From positions 62,001-126,000 of the forward strand of contig NZ_QDAH01000009.1 of assembly GCF_003075415.1 (NCBI RefSeq): DNA of 64,000 nt, given 5' to 3'. Shown here piece by piece: positions 20,518-31,007 of this stretch (position 1 is the first letter of the stretch; the number at the start of each line of letters is the position of its first letter). The notes beneath the pieces were generated by a model that searched no databases, was not told the origin of the DNA, and saw only the letters and a program-made list of their open reading frames with translations. The translations under genes and the position numbers were made by a program. The stretch is from Microvirga sp. KLBC 81. GTDB taxonomy: Bacteria > Pseudomonadota > Alphaproteobacteria > Rhizobiales > Beijerinckiaceae.

Positions 20518-21453
20518 ATGTCCCGTCGCCGTCTGCCACCCCTGAATGCCGTGCGCGCCTTCGAGGCTGCGGCCCGCCATCTGAATTTCGAGAAGGCCGG
20601 CGACGAGATCGCCGTCACCGCAAGCGCGGTGGGCCAGCAGGTGAAGGCGCTGGAAGCCTGGCTCGGCCGCCCTCTCTTCGTGCGCCAGCCCGCGCGCGGC
20701 GTGGCCCTGACGCCCCTCGGCGAGCGCTATGCGGCCTCCCTGTCGGAGGTGCTCGACAAGCTAGACGAGGCGACGGCGCAGGCCCTGCGGCCGAAGATGT
20801 CCAACGTGATCACCGTCAGCGCCATGCCGAGCCTGGCCTCGAACTGGCTCATCCCCCGGTTGGGCGCCTTCCGGGAGCGGCATCCCGAGATCGATGTGCG
20901 GGTTTCGGTCTCGATGCGCCTCACCGACTTCGCCCGCGAGGACGTGGACATCGCCATCCGTTTCGGGCGCGGCCATTATCCGGGCCTGCGCACGGAACTT
21001 CTCATGGAGGAATATTTCTTCGCCGTGTGCAGCGCGGCCCTTCTCAGGGATCCCGCGCGGCCTCTGCGCGAGCCTGCCGGTCTCAAACATCACACGCTGG
21101 TGCACGAGGCCGTCGAAGAGGTACCCGACTACATCACCTGGGATCGCTGGCTCGAGGCGGTAGGCGTCGAGGGAATCGACACATCGCGCGGCCCACGCTT
21201 CACCCACACCTATCTCTGCCTGCAGGCGGCGGCCTCGGGGCAGGGCGTGGCTCTCGCCACGAATGTCCTGATCGGCGATTACCTGGATGCGGGCCGTCTC
21301 GTCCGGCCCTTCCCGCATCAGGTCAAGGGCGCTTATCAGTATTACATCGTCTGTCCGGAAGCGAATGCCGACAAACCGGCCCTCGCCGCCTTCCGCGCAT
21401 GGCTCCTGGAGGAGGCAACGGCTCAGGCCGAGACGGAAGCCGCGAGGCAATAG
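20518..21453 (+). CDS. LysR-family transcriptional regulator (GcvA-like)
   Basis: A 311-aa regulator. N-terminal winged helix (about 5-65; LPPLNAVRAFEAAARHLNF, then VTASAVGQQVKALEAWLGRPLF), then an effector-binding domain (about 90-295) with the GcvA-type motifs IDVRVSVSMRLTDFAREDVDIAIRFGRG and LAAFRAWLLEEA. The ATG at 20518 matches the family N-terminus; an in-frame TTG at 20491 is less likely. Divergently arranged with DUF1127/GST, its probable targets. Confidence 0.9.
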   Translation: MSRRRLPPLNAVRAFEAAARHLNFEKAGDEIAVTASAVGQQVKALEAWLGRPLFVRQPARGVALTPLGERYAASLSEVLDKLDEATAQALRPKMSNVITVSAMPSLASNWLIPRLGAFRERHPEIDVRVSVSMRLTDFAREDVDIAIRFGRGHYPGLRTELLMEEYFFAVCSAALLRDPARPLREPAGLKHHTLVHEAVEEVPDYITWDRWLEAVGVEGIDTSRGPRFTHTYLCLQAAASGQGVALATNVLIGDYLDAGRLVRPFPHQVKGAYQYYIVCPEANADKPALAAFRAWLLEEATAQAETEAARQ

Positions 21454-21456
21454 ATC

Positions 21457-22224
21457 TCAAGCCGCCTTCAACGCTCTTCTTACCGCGCGCTCCGCTGCAA
21501 GCGTCGCTTCCTTGCGCTTGCCGTTGAAGGGGATCGGCTCGCCCCAGGTCACCACCACGTCGATTGCGTGGCCCTCGACGAAGAGGGCGAGATGGGGCGC
21601 GAGATCCATGTCGCCGTACCAGGCAATGAAGGGCCGGTCGCGGCGCGTGATGGGAAGGCCGTTGCGTCGGGTGTAGGAAATCGCGAGCGGCTGCAGGAAA
21701 ACCTGCTCGACGCTGTCGTGCATGAGCGTCGTCTGCGCAGCACCCACGAGAGAGGAGCGGAAGGGGAGGAGCCGGTTGCCGTCGCTCGTGGTGCCTTCCG
21801 CAAACAGCACGATCACCTCGCCCTTCACGAGCCGATGGGCGAGCGCGTCGTTGACCTCCGCCGTCGCCCTGCGGCGCTGCCGGTCGATGAAGACGGAGCG
21901 CTGGAGCTTCGCGAGCAGACCGACGACAGGCCAGCCTTCGATTTCGGATTTCGCGATGAAGGAGAGGGGATGCACCGAACCGATGACGGGAATGTCGAGC
22001 CAGGAGACGTGATTGGCCACGACGAGTGTCGGCGCATCTCCCGGTGGCGTTCCCTTCTCGATCACGCGCACATGGAAGAGTTTCAGCAGGATGCGGTGAA
22101 ACAGCACCGGCAGATGGTGCACGATGTTCCAGCCGAAGCGCATGGCGAGCAATTGCAGGGGCACGAGCACGAGGCTGCACAGCGCCAGCACCAGAAGCTT
22201 CAAGAACACGACGATCTTCGTCAC
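21457..22224 (-). CDS. plsC: 1-acyl-sn-glycerol-3-phosphate acyltransferase family protein (PlsC/OlsA)
   Basis: A 255-aa membrane-associated acyltransferase with an N-terminal hydrophobic helix (VVFLKLLVLALCSLVLVPLQ). The catalytic NHxxxxD motif is ANHVSWLD (about 70-77) and the glycerol-phosphate motif is FAEGTTSDGNRL (about 141-152). In rhizobia the homologue beside fur and miaB is OlsA, which acylates lyso-ornithine lipid; by position this gene could be olsA, but sequence alone does not settle PlsC versus OlsA. Start overlaps the fur stop (ATGA). Confidence 0.88.
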   Translation of the reverse strand: MTKIVVFLKLLVLALCSLVLVPLQLLAMRFGWNIVHHLPVLFHRILLKLFHVRVIEKGTPPGDAPTLVVANHVSWLDIPVIGSVHPLSFIAKSEIEGWPVVGLLAKLQRSVFIDRQRRRATAEVNDALAHRLVKGEVIVLFAEGTTSDGNRLLPFRSSLVGAAQTTLMHDSVEQVFLQPLAISYTRRNGLPITRRDRPFIAWYGDMDLAPHLALFVEGHAIDVVVTWGEPIPFNGKRKEATLAAERAVRRALKAA

Positions 22225-22676
22225 GCGTCGTCCTTGTCCAACGGCACCGCATAGAGTTCGAGGCGGTGATAGACGACCTTATAGCCGAGACGCCTGGCGA
22301 TCTCGGTCTGCAAGGCCTCGATCTCGTCCGACTGGAATTCGATCACGTCGCCAGTCTCTAAATTGATGAGATGGTCGTGATGCTCGCGTGCCGCCTGCTC
22401 GTAGCGGGACCGTCCATCGCGAAAATCGAGGCGTTCCAGAATGCCTTCCGTCTCGAAGAGCTTCACGGTGCGGTAGACGGTGGAGAGCGAGATGCGGTCG
22501 TCCACCTCCGCGGCGCGCCGGTGCAGCTCCACCACGTCGGGGTGATCGGCGGCATTGTCGAGGATCTGCGCGATGATCTTCCGCTGGCCCGTCATGCGCA
22601 GGCCCTTGTCACGGCAGGCGCGCTCGATGGCTCCTGGGCGACGAAGTCTTCCGGTACTGCTGGTCCGTGCTGACAA
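22221..22676 (-). CDS. fur: Fur-family metal-responsive regulator
   Basis: A 151-aa Fur-family repressor. DNA-binding winged helix about residues 15-90 (GLRMTGQRKIIAQIL and ISLSTVYRTVKLFETEGIL). The dimer/metal domain carries EHHDHLINLETGDVIEF with His99, His100 and His102. It lacks the CxxC zinc pair seen in E. coli Fur. In alphaproteobacteria such proteins act as iron or manganese sensors (Fur/Mur). The start is a TTG at 22676; no ATG fits. Overlaps plsC by 4 nt. Confidence 0.88.
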   Translation of the reverse strand: MSARTSSTGRLRRPGAIERACRDKGLRMTGQRKIIAQILDNAADHPDVVELHRRAAEVDDRISLSTVYRTVKLFETEGILERLDFRDGRSRYEQAAREHHDHLINLETGDVIEFQSDEIEALQTEIARRLGYKVVYHRLELYAVPLDKDDA

Positions 22677-22728
22677 GGCTGAAAACCTGTTTCCTGCAGA
22701 TGCTTATACGGGAGTTGGTCAGAAGGGG

Positions 22729-23214
22729 CTATAGGCCCAGCGCCATGGTGAGCGCCGCCACCCGGCTGCCATCCGCCTTCTGGTAGTAGCCTTCGCGCCG
22801 TCCGGTTTCCTTGAAGTCGAAGTGCCGGTAGAGGGCGATAGCCGGATCGTTGCCCTCCTCGACCTCCAGATGGACAATCCGCACGCCCCGGCGGGAGAGC
22901 TCGTCCAGGTGCCGCTCGAGCAGGGGAATGGACAAGCCCCTGCCGCGCGCCTCCGGGGCGATGGCAAGGGTGAGGATCTCGGCCTCGTCGAGGACGATGC
23001 GCGACAGCACGAAGCCGGTAGGCTTCGTGGCCGGTCCGAGAAACAGCCCGTCTCCCACCACGCCGCGCTCGGCGAGCAGCCGTTCGAGCTCCAGCGTGCT
23101 CCAGGACCGCGCGAAGGAAGCCCCATGGATGGCCGCCATGCGCGAAGCCGCATCGCTGCTCAAGGGATCGATGCGAAAGCCGCCCGGCTTCTTGAAGAAG
23201 TCGAAGAAGCTCAT
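22729..23214 (-). CDS. rimI: Ribosomal-protein-S18-alanine N-acetyltransferase family protein
   Basis: A 161-aa GNAT acetyltransferase. The acetyl-CoA loop is APEARGRGLSIPLLERHL (about 85-102) and the C-terminal motif is NDPAIALYRHFDFKETGRREGYY. It overlaps tsaB by 4 nt (ATGA), the conserved tsaB-rimI pair. Acetylation of S18 is the family function. Confidence 0.9.
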   Translation of the reverse strand: MSFFDFFKKPGGFRIDPLSSDAASRMAAIHGASFARSWSTLELERLLAERGVVGDGLFLGPATKPTGFVLSRIVLDEAEILTLAIAPEARGRGLSIPLLERHLDELSRRGVRIVHLEVEEGNDPAIALYRHFDFKETGRREGYYQKADGSRVAALTMALGL

Positions 23215-23897
23215 TGGCGGGCGATGCGCGCGCCATCCTGCGGCTTGGCGTCGGGATCGCGAAGATAGAGGGGTTTGGGCAGAGCCTGATTCGGATCGGC
23301 GAGAGCACCGAGACGGGCAACCCAGGCGATCTCGGGAGCCTGCTGCACGTCGGTCACATGGGCCTCGACGCCCTGCGCGCGCGCTTCCGCCGCCAGCAGC
23401 GCCGCGGCCGAGCCGCTGATCAGGAGGGGACCCGAGCCCAGGACGCGGATCGCTTCGCGATAGCCCATGAGGCTCGGCTGGATGATCGTGCGTCCGCCCG
23501 GGGCGATGGCCTGGATGTAGATGTGGCCGTGCTTGGCATCGAGGGCGGCGGTGAAAAGCCCGCGCCGTTCCTTGACCATGAGCGGAGCCAGGAAGGCCGA
23601 GAGGGTGGCAACTCCCACCACCGGAATGCCGGCGGCAAGCCCGATGCCGCGGGCGGCCGAAATGCCGACGCGCAGGCCCGTATAGCTGCCGGGCCCCACC
23701 GTCACCGCCACCCGGTCGAGAGTCTCGAAGCCGCCTTCCACCCTGGAGGCGACGCGCTCGATGAGCGGCAGCAGGGCCTCCGCATGGCCGCGCTCCATGA
23801 AAAGGGTCTCGGCCGCCAGCGGCTCGGCATCGCCCGCCTGCCAGATGCAGGCCGAGCAGGCGCCAAGCGCCGTATCGATGGCAAGAACGCGCAACAT
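23211..23897 (-). CDS. tsaB: tRNA threonylcarbamoyladenosine biosynthesis protein TsaB
   Basis: A 228-aa actin-like-fold protein, partner of TsaD in making t6A37 of ANN-decoding tRNAs. The N-terminus MLRVLAIDTALGACS, the segment GPGSYTGLRVGISAARGIGLA (about 69-89) and VVGVATLSAF are diagnostic. TsaB lacks the metal-binding residues of TsaD, as here. First gene of the tsaB-rimI-fur-plsC run. Confidence 0.94.
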   Translation of the reverse strand: MLRVLAIDTALGACSACIWQAGDAEPLAAETLFMERGHAEALLPLIERVASRVEGGFETLDRVAVTVGPGSYTGLRVGISAARGIGLAAGIPVVGVATLSAFLAPLMVKERRGLFTAALDAKHGHIYIQAIAPGGRTIIQPSLMGYREAIRVLGSGPLLISGSAAALLAAEARAQGVEAHVTDVQQAPEIAWVARLGALADPNQALPKPLYLRDPDAKPQDGARIARQ

Positions 23898-23961
23898 TCG
23901 CCTCCGTCGGATCGTCAGGCTTCTTTAGAGCATCACCGCGAGATGAGGAAACCCGGTTTCG

Positions 23962-24552
23962 TCACTCGATCCGGCAGAATTCTTCGAAAGCAAAGCGCGG
24001 CTGGCGGGGATGGAGCTTTTCGGGCAGGCCGTAGCCGAGATTGATGAGGAAGTTGGACTTGGTTTTCCCGTCCGGGAAGAAGGTCCTGTCCACGCCCTCG
24101 CGGTCGAAGCCGCCCATGGGGCCGCAATCGAGGCCGAGCGATCGCGCCGCCATGATAAGGTAGGCGCCCTGCAGCGAGGAGCCCTGCAAGGCGGTGCGCT
24201 CGATGGCGTCGGGCTTGCCCGCGAACCAGCTGCGCGCATCCTTGCTGTGCGGGGCAAGGAAGCCGAGCTTCTCGTAGAACTCCATGTCCTGGGCCACGAT
24301 CACGGTGGCCGGCGCGCTCATGGTCTGGCGCACATTGCCCTCGTCGAGATGCGGTTTGAGCTTCTCCTTCGCTTCCCGCGACACCACGAAGACGAAGCGG
24401 CCCGGCGAGGAATTGGCGCTGGTCGGCCCAAGCTTGGCGAGATCGGCAACGGCCCGCAGGGTTTCCTCGGGAATCTTTCGGTCCTCCCACCAGCGATGGG
24501 TGCGGGCGTTGCGGAAAAGCTGGTCGAGGACGGCATCAGGGAGAGGAGGCAA
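23962..24552 (-). CDS. Nitroreductase-family malonic semialdehyde reductase-like protein
   Basis: A 196-aa FMN-dependent nitroreductase-fold protein of the RutE/HadB branch. Seen: [16 protein letters not shown] near the N-terminus (instead of the RRSxR of other groups), [15 protein letters not shown] (about 42-56) for flavin binding, and [17 protein letters not shown]. RutE reduces malonic semialdehyde to 3-hydroxypropionate in pyrimidine breakdown, but no rut genes are nearby, so the substrate here is open. Confidence 0.85.
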   Translation of the reverse strand: MPPLPDAVLDQLFRNARTHRWWEDRKIPEETLRAVADLAKLGPTSANSSPGRFVFVVSREAKEKLKPHLDEGNVRQTMSAPATVIVAQDMEFYEKLGFLAPHSKDARSWFAGKPDAIERTALQGSSLQGAYLIMAARSLGLDCGPMGGFDREGVDRTFFPDGKTKSNFLINLGYGLPEKLHPRQPRFAFEEFCRIE

Positions 24553-24622
24553 GGCGAAGCTCCAAAGAAAAAGCGCGGCATGAAGGCCGCGCTGTTGAAT
24601 ACTAAGGGTTCTTGAAATCCGA

Positions 24623-25183
24623 TCAAACGGCCTGGACTTCGCGCACGTCCGGCAGGAAGTGGCGCAGCAGGTTCTGGATGCCGTGGCGCAGCGTGGCGGT
24701 CGAGGAGGGGCAGCCGGAGCAGGCGCCCTTCATGACGAGATAGACCACGCCGTCCTTGAAGCCGCGGAAGGTGATGTCGCCGCCATCGCCCGCGACGGCG
24801 GGGCGGATGCGGGTTTCGAGCAGCTCCTTGATGGTCTCGACGGTCGGAGCGTCGGCAGGATCGAAGAACTCCTCGCCGTCTTCCTCAACCGCGCCGTAGC
24901 CGTTCGAGAACAGTGGCGCGCCGGTCATGAAATGCTCCATGATCGCGCCGAGAATCGCAGGCTTCAGGTGCTGCCACTCACCATCCGCCTTCGTCACGGT
25001 GATGAAGTCGTAGCCGAAAAAGACGCCGGTCACGCCGGGCACGGCAAAGAGGCGCTGCGCCAGGGGCGAGAACTCGCCCTGCCCGGGCGTCTTCGCCTCG
25101 AAGGTGCCTTCCGGCATCACGACGCGGCCGGGCAGGAACTTCAACGTGGCGGGATTGGGGGTGGCTTCAGTCTGGATGAACAT
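24623..25183 (-). CDS. NifU-family iron-sulfur scaffold/carrier (Nfu type)
   Basis: A 186-aa protein with an N-terminal Nfu domain ([19 protein letters not shown], about 1-90) and a C-terminal NifU-like domain (about 105-180) with the cluster-binding pair in [13 protein letters not shown]. The N-terminal plus C-terminal layout matches the mitochondrial Nfu1/alphaproteobacterial type that delivers 4Fe-4S clusters. Confidence 0.93.
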   Translation of the reverse strand: MFIQTEATPNPATLKFLPGRVVMPEGTFEAKTPGQGEFSPLAQRLFAVPGVTGVFFGYDFITVTKADGEWQHLKPAILGAIMEHFMTGAPLFSNGYGAVEEDGEEFFDPADAPTVETIKELLETRIRPAVAGDGGDITFRGFKDGVVYLVMKGACSGCPSSTATLRHGIQNLLRHFLPDVREVQAV

Positions 25184-25305
25184 CGCTTTGTTGTCCTCTG
25201 GCGCCGGTTCAAGGCCGGCCGAGTGGTGGGCTTAGAATCGTTCTAACAGGTTTCAGGCAAGATGTGGAATGGGGGAGTGAGGATTCCAAGAGGAGAATGA
25301 ATAAC

Positions 25306-25411
25306 CCGTCATCCCGGGGCTGCGGAGCAGAACCCGGGACCGCAAGACGAGAATGGCGCCTTATCCTGGAAAATACCCCGGATCTGCACTGCGCATCGTC
25401 CGGGATGACGC
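25306..25411. repeat. REP-like palindromic element, second copy
   Basis: Begins CCCGTCATCCCGGGGC and ends GTCCGGGATGACG, forming a long outer inverted repeat, with an inner CCCGGG pair. Between the Nfu and UspA genes. Confidence 0.65.
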
Positions 25412-25415
25412 TTGT

Positions 25416-25913
25416 TCATCCCGCCAGCGCGTCGATTTCCTCGTCTGTGAGTCTGCCCGGCACGATCACGATGGGAACCGGGAAGGTGGAAGCCGCCTTG
25501 CCGGCCAGATTCGTGACCAGGGGGCCCGGACCCTCCTTGCTGCTGCCGGCGGCGAGCACGAGGAAGGACACGTCCTCGTCCTCGTTGATCAGCTTGATGA
25601 TCTCGTCCGCCCGCTTGCCGACGCGGATCACCTGCTCGGGCTCCACACCGGCGGCGCTGCGCGCCTCACGGGCGGCGGCTTCCAGCAGCTTGGCCGCCTC
25701 TTCGCTGCCTTCCTCGATCATGACTTCGCCCACGCCGAGCCATTCGAAATCGTCCGGCGGATCCACCACGGCGAGCATGAGCATGCTCGCCCCGGTGCGC
25801 GCGGCGCGGCGCGAGGCGAAATGGATCGCCCTCGCGCATTCCGGCGTCTTGTCGACCACCACCATGAATTTGGGCCGGTGGCCTGCCTCATAGGATCGGC
25901 GCTGGCCGCTCAC
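25416..25913 (-). CDS. Universal stress protein (UspA family)
   Basis: A 165-aa UspA-fold protein: KFMVVVDKTPECARAIHFASRRA at the N-terminus and the C-terminal nucleotide-site region FLVLAAGSSKEGPGPLVTNLAGKAASTFPVPIVIVPG (about 115-150). The GTG at 25913 has AGGAGA 7 nt upstream; the frame stays open into the repeat beyond 25970, which is why a longer version was rejected. Located between the Nfu gene and trpS, its usual place. Confidence 0.88.
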   Translation of the reverse strand: MSGQRRSYEAGHRPKFMVVVDKTPECARAIHFASRRAARTGASMLMLAVVDPPDDFEWLGVGEVMIEEGSEEAAKLLEAAAREARSAAGVEPEQVIRVGKRADEIIKLINEDEDVSFLVLAAGSSKEGPGPLVTNLAGKAASTFPVPIVIVPGRLTDEEIDALAG

Positions 25914-25972
25914 TGTACGCTCTCCTGCATCAGCCTGATGCTGCCTTGCCCTAAGAGATAGGGCAAGTTCAG

Positions 25973-26077
25973 GCGAAAAGTGGACCCGGTTTTCCGCACC
26001 CAACGATGCGCCGCTTGAAAACGGAGCATCGGATAGGTCCCAGAAGCGGAATGCACTTTTCACGTCCGATGCTTTAG
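25973..26077 (+). repeat. Interspersed palindromic repeat, family 1, copy C
   Basis: A shortened copy (left GCGCATCGTGCGG arm missing) with GCGAAAAGTGGACCCGG, CAACGATGCGC, GAGCATCGGAT and TCCGATGCTTTAG. It runs straight into a family-2 repeat, sharing the TTTAG junction. Confidence 0.88.
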
Positions 26078-26170
26078 AGCTGTTTCCATTGGCCTGGAAT
26101 CAGCCCTCTTCTTTGCCCGGCCGCATTGTTTGACGGTGAACCGGAGCCACTTCACCGAAAAATGCTCTAG
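26076..26170 (+). repeat. Interspersed repeat, family 2, copy 1
   Basis: Begins AGAGCTGTTTCCATTGGCC and ends CTTCACCGAAAAATGCTCTAG. It contains the short inverted repeats TTCCA/TGGAA and a GGCCGC...GACGG pair. The terminal CTAG gives the stop codon of trpS. A second copy is at 31008-31102. Confidence 0.85.
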
Positions 26171-27207
26171 CGCGAGCGGACGAAGCCGACGATATCCTTC
26201 ACCGAGTCCATGGTCTGCGCTGCGATCACGCGGGCACGATCCGAGCCGTCCACGAGGATTGCATCGATATGGCCGGGATCGGCCATGAGGCGGCGCATCT
26301 CACCCGCGATGGGCGCGAGCTTCGTCACCGCCACGTCCACGAGAGCGGCCTTGAAGCCGGAGAACTGCGACCCGCCATGCTCGCGCAGCACGTCCTCCGC
26401 CGTGGTGCCGGTGAGCGCGGCGTAGATCGAGACCAGGTTCTCCGCCTCAAGTCGGCCCTTCAGGCCTTCGACCTCGGAGGGCAGGGGCTCGGGGTCCGTC
26501 TTCGCCTTGCGCACCTTCTGGGCGATGGTGTCGGCATCGTCCGTCAGGTTGATGCGCGAATAATCGGACGGGTCCGACTTCGACATCTTCTTCGAGCCGT
26601 CGCGGAGCGACATGACGCGGGTCGCCGGGCCCTGGATCATGGGCTCGGTGAGCGGGAAGAAGGCATCGCCATAGCCGTTGGCGGCAATCGAGGCGGCGTA
26701 GTCGTTGTTGAACTTCTGGGCGATGTCGCGGGTCAGCTCGACATGCTGCTTCTGGTCCTCGCCCACCGGCACATGCGTGGCGCGGTAGGCCAGGATGTCG
26801 GCGGCCATGAGGCTCGGATAGGCATAGAGGCCGAGCGAGGCGTTCTCGCGGTCCTTGCCGGCCTTCTCCTTGAACTGCGTCATGCGGTTCATCCAGCCGA
26901 TCCGGGCGACGCAGTTGAACACCCAGGCGAGTTCGGCGTGCTGCTGCACCTGGCTCTGGTTGAAGATGATGCTCTTCTTCGGATCGAGGCCGGCGGCAAG
27001 ATAGGCGGCCGTCACCTCGCGGATCTGGCGCTTCAGGTCGGCGGGGTCCTGCCAGACGGTGATGGCGTGCATGTCGACGACGCAATAGATGCATTCCATC
27101 GTCTTCTGGAGTTCGATCCAGCGGATCATCGCGCCAAGATAGTTTCCGAGATGCAGGTTGCCCGTCGGCTGCATGCCTGAGAAAACCAGTTCCTTGAACT
27201 CCGCCAT
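26167..27207 (-). CDS. trpS: Tryptophanyl-tRNA synthetase
   Basis: A 346-aa class I aminoacyl-tRNA synthetase. The HIGH-type motif is [12 protein letters not shown] (about 14-25) and the KMSKS motif is [11 protein letters not shown]. The ATG at 27207 has GGGAG 9 nt upstream; the frame is open further to 27300 but without family similarity. The TAG stop at 26167-26169 is the edge of a family-2 repeat, so the final residues (FVRSR) sit exactly at the repeat border. Confidence 0.97.
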   Translation of the reverse strand: MAEFKELVFSGMQPTGNLHLGNYLGAMIRWIELQKTMECIYCVVDMHAITVWQDPADLKRQIREVTAAYLAAGLDPKKSIIFNQSQVQQHAELAWVFNCVARIGWMNRMTQFKEKAGKDRENASLGLYAYPSLMAADILAYRATHVPVGEDQKQHVELTRDIAQKFNNDYAASIAANGYGDAFFPLTEPMIQGPATRVMSLRDGSKKMSKSDPSDYSRINLTDDADTIAQKVRKAKTDPEPLPSEVEGLKGRLEAENLVSIYAALTGTTAEDVLREHGGSQFSGFKAALVDVAVTKLAPIAGEMRRLMADPGHIDAILVDGSDRARVIAAQTMDSVKDIVGFVRSR

Positions 27208-27311
27208 CGTCTTGCACTCCCACGCCGGACCGGGTTGGACGCCGGTCCGCGATTGTCTTCCATGTTGCGTTGCGGCGCGGTTATGACAGGGCCACGCCAC
27301 GATGCAAGCGT

Positions 27312-27472
27312 TTCGAGCATCGGACCCAAAAGTGGAAACCGCTTTTGGGGTCGATCCGATGCTCTCTTGTTTTGCTGGCGCATCGTTGAACGCGGAAAAC
27401 CGGATCCACTTTTCGCTGGCGCGGCCCTTCGGGTCGCTGACGCGGACCTTCGGTTCCGCACGATGCGTTAAC
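27312..27472 (-). repeat. Interspersed palindromic repeat, family 1, copy D
   Basis: An inverted copy with GAGCATCGGAC...GATCCGATGCTC and GGCGCATCGTT, then the TCGCTG(A)CGCGG(A/C)CC(T)TCGG segment present twice, ending CGCACGATGCGTTAAC. The TTA within this end is the stop codon (TAA) of murJ. Confidence 0.88.
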
Positions 27473-28982
27473 GGAATGCGGCCACGTCGTCACGGGTCAC
27501 CGCGCCTGTCAGCCATGCCGCGAGGGCATAAAGCGCGAGCCCGCCCAGGCAGAAGGCGGCGAGCGAAAGGCTGTCCGTGGGTGCAAGCATCCGCTGAACT
27601 CCCCACAGCCCCAGGCTCATGAGTGCCGTGGAAAAGGCGATGCGGGTCAGTCGGCTCATGAAGCGTCCATCCGGATGCCACAGGTCGATTCGCTGAAGCA
27701 GCCAGGCCATGGCAGCGGCATGAACGAAGCAGCCCAGGCTGATGCCGAGAGCGATCCCGACAGGTCCCCAGCGCAGCGCGAGCAGCACGCCGCCCATGAG
27801 CGTGACGAGGATGCCGAGAAGCGTTCCGGCCATCGTCATGCGCAGGGCGCCACGGGCGAAAAGTGTCTGGCTCAGCACCTTTCCGGCGGTGGCGAAAGGC
27901 AGGCCGAGGCTTAAAGTAGCGAGCACCAGCGCCGTTCCTTGAGTATCGGACGGGAGAAAGGCTCCGCGCTCGAAGAGCACATGGGTGATGGGAAAGGAGA
28001 GAATCAGCAAAGCCGCGCTGGCCGGCAGAGCGAGCAGCAGCGCCACCTCCAATGCCCGGTGCTGAGCGGCGACGATTGCTGTCGTTTCTCCCGCATGATG
28101 GTGCCTGGCGAGTTGCGGAAGCAGCACGCTCGATCCGACCGCCGCCATCAGGCCGAGCGGCAGCTGCATCACGCGCTCGGCGTAATAGAGCCAGGAGATG
28201 CCGGAGGGCCAGAACGAGGCTACCTGCGCTCCCACCAGAATGAAAAGCTGAACCGCACCGCTCGCAACGAGCGCGGGAAAGCCCGCCAGCAGCAGTCTCC
28301 TGAGGCCCGAGGACCAGCGCGGCCGGCCGAAGCGCACGAGTTTTTCACCGCCCTGCCGAAGCGCTGCCAGCACGATGAAAAGCTGGATAAAGCCTGCCAG
28401 GCTCGAAATGCCCGAAAGCCATGCGGCCTTCTCATCGAGCGGAAGCGCGAAGACGGTTTCGAGCGCCACGAGCGTCAGGATCAATCCGACATTCACCGCA
28501 AGCGGCGCGAAGGCCGTTGCCCGATAGCGTCCGCGCATGTTCAGGACGGCAGCGGCAATCGAGGAGAGCGTGACGGCGATGACGATCGGAAAGGACAGGC
28601 GCGTGTAGAACGCGACCAGCGCGAGGGTCCGTCCATCGTCATGCAGGCCCGGCGCGAGGAGAAGCGCGAGAAGGCCGGCAGCAATCTCCACCACGGCGGT
28701 GAGCCCGAGAAGCGCCAGCGCGAAGACGCCGAGCACATCACCAGCCATTGTGGCCGCCTCATCCGGCTTCAGCCGGCTCAGCTGCGGCACGAGGGCCGGG
28801 TTGAGCCCGCCTTCGCCCACGATGCGGCGCACGAGATTCGGCAGGCGAAAGGCCGTGAGAAACGCATCCGCCACGGGGCCCGCGCCCAAGGCCTGCGCGA
28901 ACAGCATGTCCCGGGCGAAGCCCAGAATGCGCGAGGCGATGGAGCCGAGGCCGACCAGAAGGGAGGAGCGGATGAGCGACAT
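27468..28982 (-). CDS. murJ: Lipid II flippase MurJ
   Basis: A 504-aa polytopic protein (about 14 membrane helices) of the MviN family, which moves lipid II across the inner membrane for peptidoglycan assembly. Diagnostic N-terminal stretch: [19 protein letters not shown] and [18 protein letters not shown] (about 40-60). Upstream of trpS as in other Rhizobiales. The TAA stop lies in the outer end of repeat copy D. Confidence 0.95.
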   Translation of the reverse strand: MSLIRSSLLVGLGSIASRILGFARDMLFAQALGAGPVADAFLTAFRLPNLVRRIVGEGGLNPALVPQLSRLKPDEAATMAGDVLGVFALALLGLTAVVEIAAGLLALLLAPGLHDDGRTLALVAFYTRLSFPIVIAVTLSSIAAAVLNMRGRYRATAFAPLAVNVGLILTLVALETVFALPLDEKAAWLSGISSLAGFIQLFIVLAALRQGGEKLVRFGRPRWSSGLRRLLLAGFPALVASGAVQLFILVGAQVASFWPSGISWLYYAERVMQLPLGLMAAVGSSVLLPQLARHHHAGETTAIVAAQHRALEVALLLALPASAALLILSFPITHVLFERGAFLPSDTQGTALVLATLSLGLPFATAGKVLSQTLFARGALRMTMAGTLLGILVTLMGGVLLALRWGPVGIALGISLGCFVHAAAMAWLLQRIDLWHPDGRFMSRLTRIAFSTALMSLGLWGVQRMLAPTDSLSLAAFCLGGLALYALAAWLTGAVTRDDVAAFR

Positions 28983-29296
28983 GGATCATGTCGCGCTTAA
29001 ACCTTTCCGCTGAAATTGTCTAAGAAATGGTGATGGAACGGGCGCCATCTGTTCCCTTCCCGCAAGGGGGAGGGAAACCAGCGCTCTATTCTGCTGGCAT
29101 GCTGCGGTCGGGAGTGACATCTCTTCGTCATGGCCGGGCTTGTCCCGGCCATCCCGATCCGAAGAGCGCTGCGCCTCTTGTAAACGAGATCACCGGCACA
29201 AGGCCGGTGATGACGCGGGGATGATGGACGGAGCATCGCGCTTGGGCTGTGCGCCCCAGCTTCATCCCTCCCGCAAGGGGGAGGGAAGATCGCCCT
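28983..29296. repeat. Gene-free stretch of 314 bp made of nested repeats
   Basis: Two direct copies of a small palindrome (CCCTTCCCGCAAGGGGGAGGG at 29055-29075 with one mismatch to CCCTCCCGCAAGGGGGAGGG at 29267-29286), each followed by a CTCTAT-containing tail, flank a REP-like element (29127-29217: GGCCGGGCTTGTCCCGGCC and ACCGGCACAAGGCCGGT). The tail of the second copy provides the TAG stop of the DsbA-like gene. No gene is seen. Confidence 0.75.
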
Positions 29297-29923
29297 CTAT
29301 CCCCTCGCGCGCGCAATCGCCTCGCGTTTCTGGGCGAGCGTCATGCCGCCGACGTAGGATTCCGTGCCGACGAGGAAGGAGGGCGTGGCGGAAAAGCCGA
29401 GCGAATCGCCGAGCTTGAAGGCGTCCTTCATCCACTGCGTGGTGCGCTCGGAATTCGCCGCTTCCTCCAGGCGCTTGGTGTCGCCGCCGAGGCGCTCGAT
29501 TTCCTTCAGGGCCCGCGCGCCGTCGACCGCCCCTTTAAGCTTGAAGAGGGCAAGATGCAGCGGCAGGTAAGCGTCAGGACCGTAGAGTTGGAAATAGGCC
29601 AAAGCTGCCTTGGTGGCCGTAACGGACGGAATGCCGAGCACGGCGAAATTCACCAGCACATAGGTCAGATCCGGCTCCGCCTTCAGGAGCGCGGGCAGGT
29701 CGGCCGCCGACTTCCTGCACCAAGGGCAGTTGTAGTCGAAGTATTCGATCATGATCACGTCGCCGTGCCGGTGCCCGAGCTTCACGGCAGCATTCAAGGC
29801 CATCGTGTCCTCGACGAGCTCGATCGGAACCATCTGCGGCTCCGGCGCAGACTGGGCAAAAGCAGGAACGCTGGCGCTGGAGGCGGCGAGGCCGGCCAGA
29901 AGGGTGCGGCGGGACAGGATCAT
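29297..29923 (-). CDS. DsbA-family periplasmic thiol-disulfide oxidoreductase
   Basis: A 208-aa exported protein. The N-terminus MILSRRTLLAGLAASSASVPAFA has an SRRTLLAG twin-arginine-like signal with cleavage after AFA. The thioredoxin fold carries the active site CPWC at 66-69 in FDYNCPWC and the cis-Pro loop ATPSF near 183. Likely oxidises or isomerises disulfides in the periplasm. The stop codon falls in a small palindromic repeat. Confidence 0.9.
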   Translation of the reverse strand: MILSRRTLLAGLAASSASVPAFAQSAPEPQMVPIELVEDTMALNAAVKLGHRHGDVIMIEYFDYNCPWCRKSAADLPALLKAEPDLTYVLVNFAVLGIPSVTATKAALAYFQLYGPDAYLPLHLALFKLKGAVDGARALKEIERLGGDTKRLEEAANSERTTQWMKDAFKLGDSLGFSATPSFLVGTESYVGGMTLAQKREAIARARG

Positions 29924-30019
29924 GGAAAAACGCTCTCGAACAACGAGCGCCTCTGGTGCCGTTCGATCATGTCGGGAGCAAGGCCAAGCTTTGCTCCCTC
30001 ATGCACTTGTGAAAGTGCC

Positions 30020-30850
<831 letters not shown>

Positions 30851-31007
30851 GCGGGTCCCCCTCTGCGTCGGCTCCATGTTGGGATGCCGATCGTTAGCAA
30901 ACCGTGCATCCCGAGCCTTGGTCTTGATTTCAATGAGCGTGTCCATGCGAGGTCCCCCTTGGAAATTCGGGACATCGCACGGCGTTGTCTCAGGTTTATG
31001 ACGTCCT

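Noticed and set aside
25914..26063. A longer UspA starting inside the repeat
   Set aside because: The extra residues are translated repeat sequence; the GTG at 25913 has a good ribosome binding site.
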